Under the pieces are notes generated by a model, which worked only from the letters and a program-made list of their open reading frames with translations, was not told where the DNA came from and did not search any database. The position numbers were made by a program, and so were the translations under genes. From contig CAXTHM010000041.1 in NCBI GenBank assembly GCA_964244115.1, positions 1 through 33,222 of the forward strand: a stretch of DNA of 33,222 nucleotides, in the 5' to 3' direction. Below are positions 33,185 through 33,222 of this stretch, piece after piece. This stretch comes from CADCWK01 sp964244115 (GTDB taxonomy: Bacteria > Chloroflexota > Chloroflexia > Thermomicrobiales > UBA6265). The number at the start of each line of letters is the position of its first letter. The stretch's first letter is position 1.

Positions 33185-33222
33185 TCTGTGTTGCCCGTCA
33201 AGCGCCGCCGGGTGCTGCGCAG

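Noticed and set aside
1..33222. CRISPR array, phage or defence island
   Set aside because: No regularly spaced direct repeats and no Cas, integrase, transposase or toxin-antitoxin genes were seen; the known repeats are few and unspaced.

Overview
The window is G+C-rich, compact bacterial DNA. Gene content points to the phylum Chloroflexota, probably near Thermomicrobia/Sphaerobacter. The grounds are a large STAND-ATPase/LuxR regulator, an F420-type LLM oxidoreductase, a ScyD-like propeller, twin-arginine (Tat)-type signal peptides and strong GC3. This placement is an inference from family content, since no rRNA or other phylogenetic marker was compared. A run of 10 Ns at 16299-16308 shows it is a draft or metagenome scaffold. 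About 24 intact protein genes can be supported. No tRNA, rRNA, CRISPR array, transposase or phage gene is seen.

Layout: (1) 95-3466, minus strand: an MgtC-type membrane protein, a LigB-type extradiol dioxygenase and an MFS transporter. A 600-bp stretch between the first two has no recognisable gene but carries a near-consensus promoter with a palindrome at its start site. (2) 3671-11884: the two SRP GTPases, ftsY and ffh, lie 2.3 kb apart. Between them are a broken LuxR-family relic and a secreted ScyD-like beta-propeller. Behind ffh come a ZnuA-like lipoprotein that has lost its metal ligands and, after one base, a STAND-ATPase/TPR/LuxR regulator. (3) 12254-20288, minus strand: an iron(III)-type ABC importer (fused permease, ATPase, binding protein) with a ChrB-like domain protein inserted, followed by a giant BNR/sortilin-like propeller. 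(4) 20710-25562: a coiled-coil J-domain protein, a neutral zinc metallopeptidase, an LLM flavin/F420 oxidoreductase and an AlkA-like glycosylase whose catalytic Asp appears to be Asn. (5) 25665-32719: a GNAT acetyltransferase, an imidazolonepropionase-like amidohydrolase, a Gfo/Idh/MocA dehydrogenase, a glycerophosphodiester phosphodiesterase, a secreted cupin, a ThuA-like protein and an aldo/keto reductase. Several of these would suit sugar or polyol catabolism.

Two families of non-coding palindromic repeats occupy the intergenic gaps. Family B forms a 238-bp inverted repeat whose arms each hold two small hairpins (11946-12183), with a lone arm at 20425. Family A is a long hairpin of about 100 bp with four full or partial copies (20527, 29167, 29249, 33081). 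Gene relics lie at 4852-5263 (LuxR) and 32947-33057 (short-chain dehydrogenase C-terminus).

The most interesting leads are: the predicted 5' leader of the Gfo/Idh/MocA gene, which can form two mutually exclusive hairpins, one covering the ribosome binding site; the metal-site-less binding protein coupled to a STAND/LuxR regulator; the structured family B repeat; and ordinary enzymes with altered key residues (Ffh RNA-binding motif, AlkA catalytic residue).
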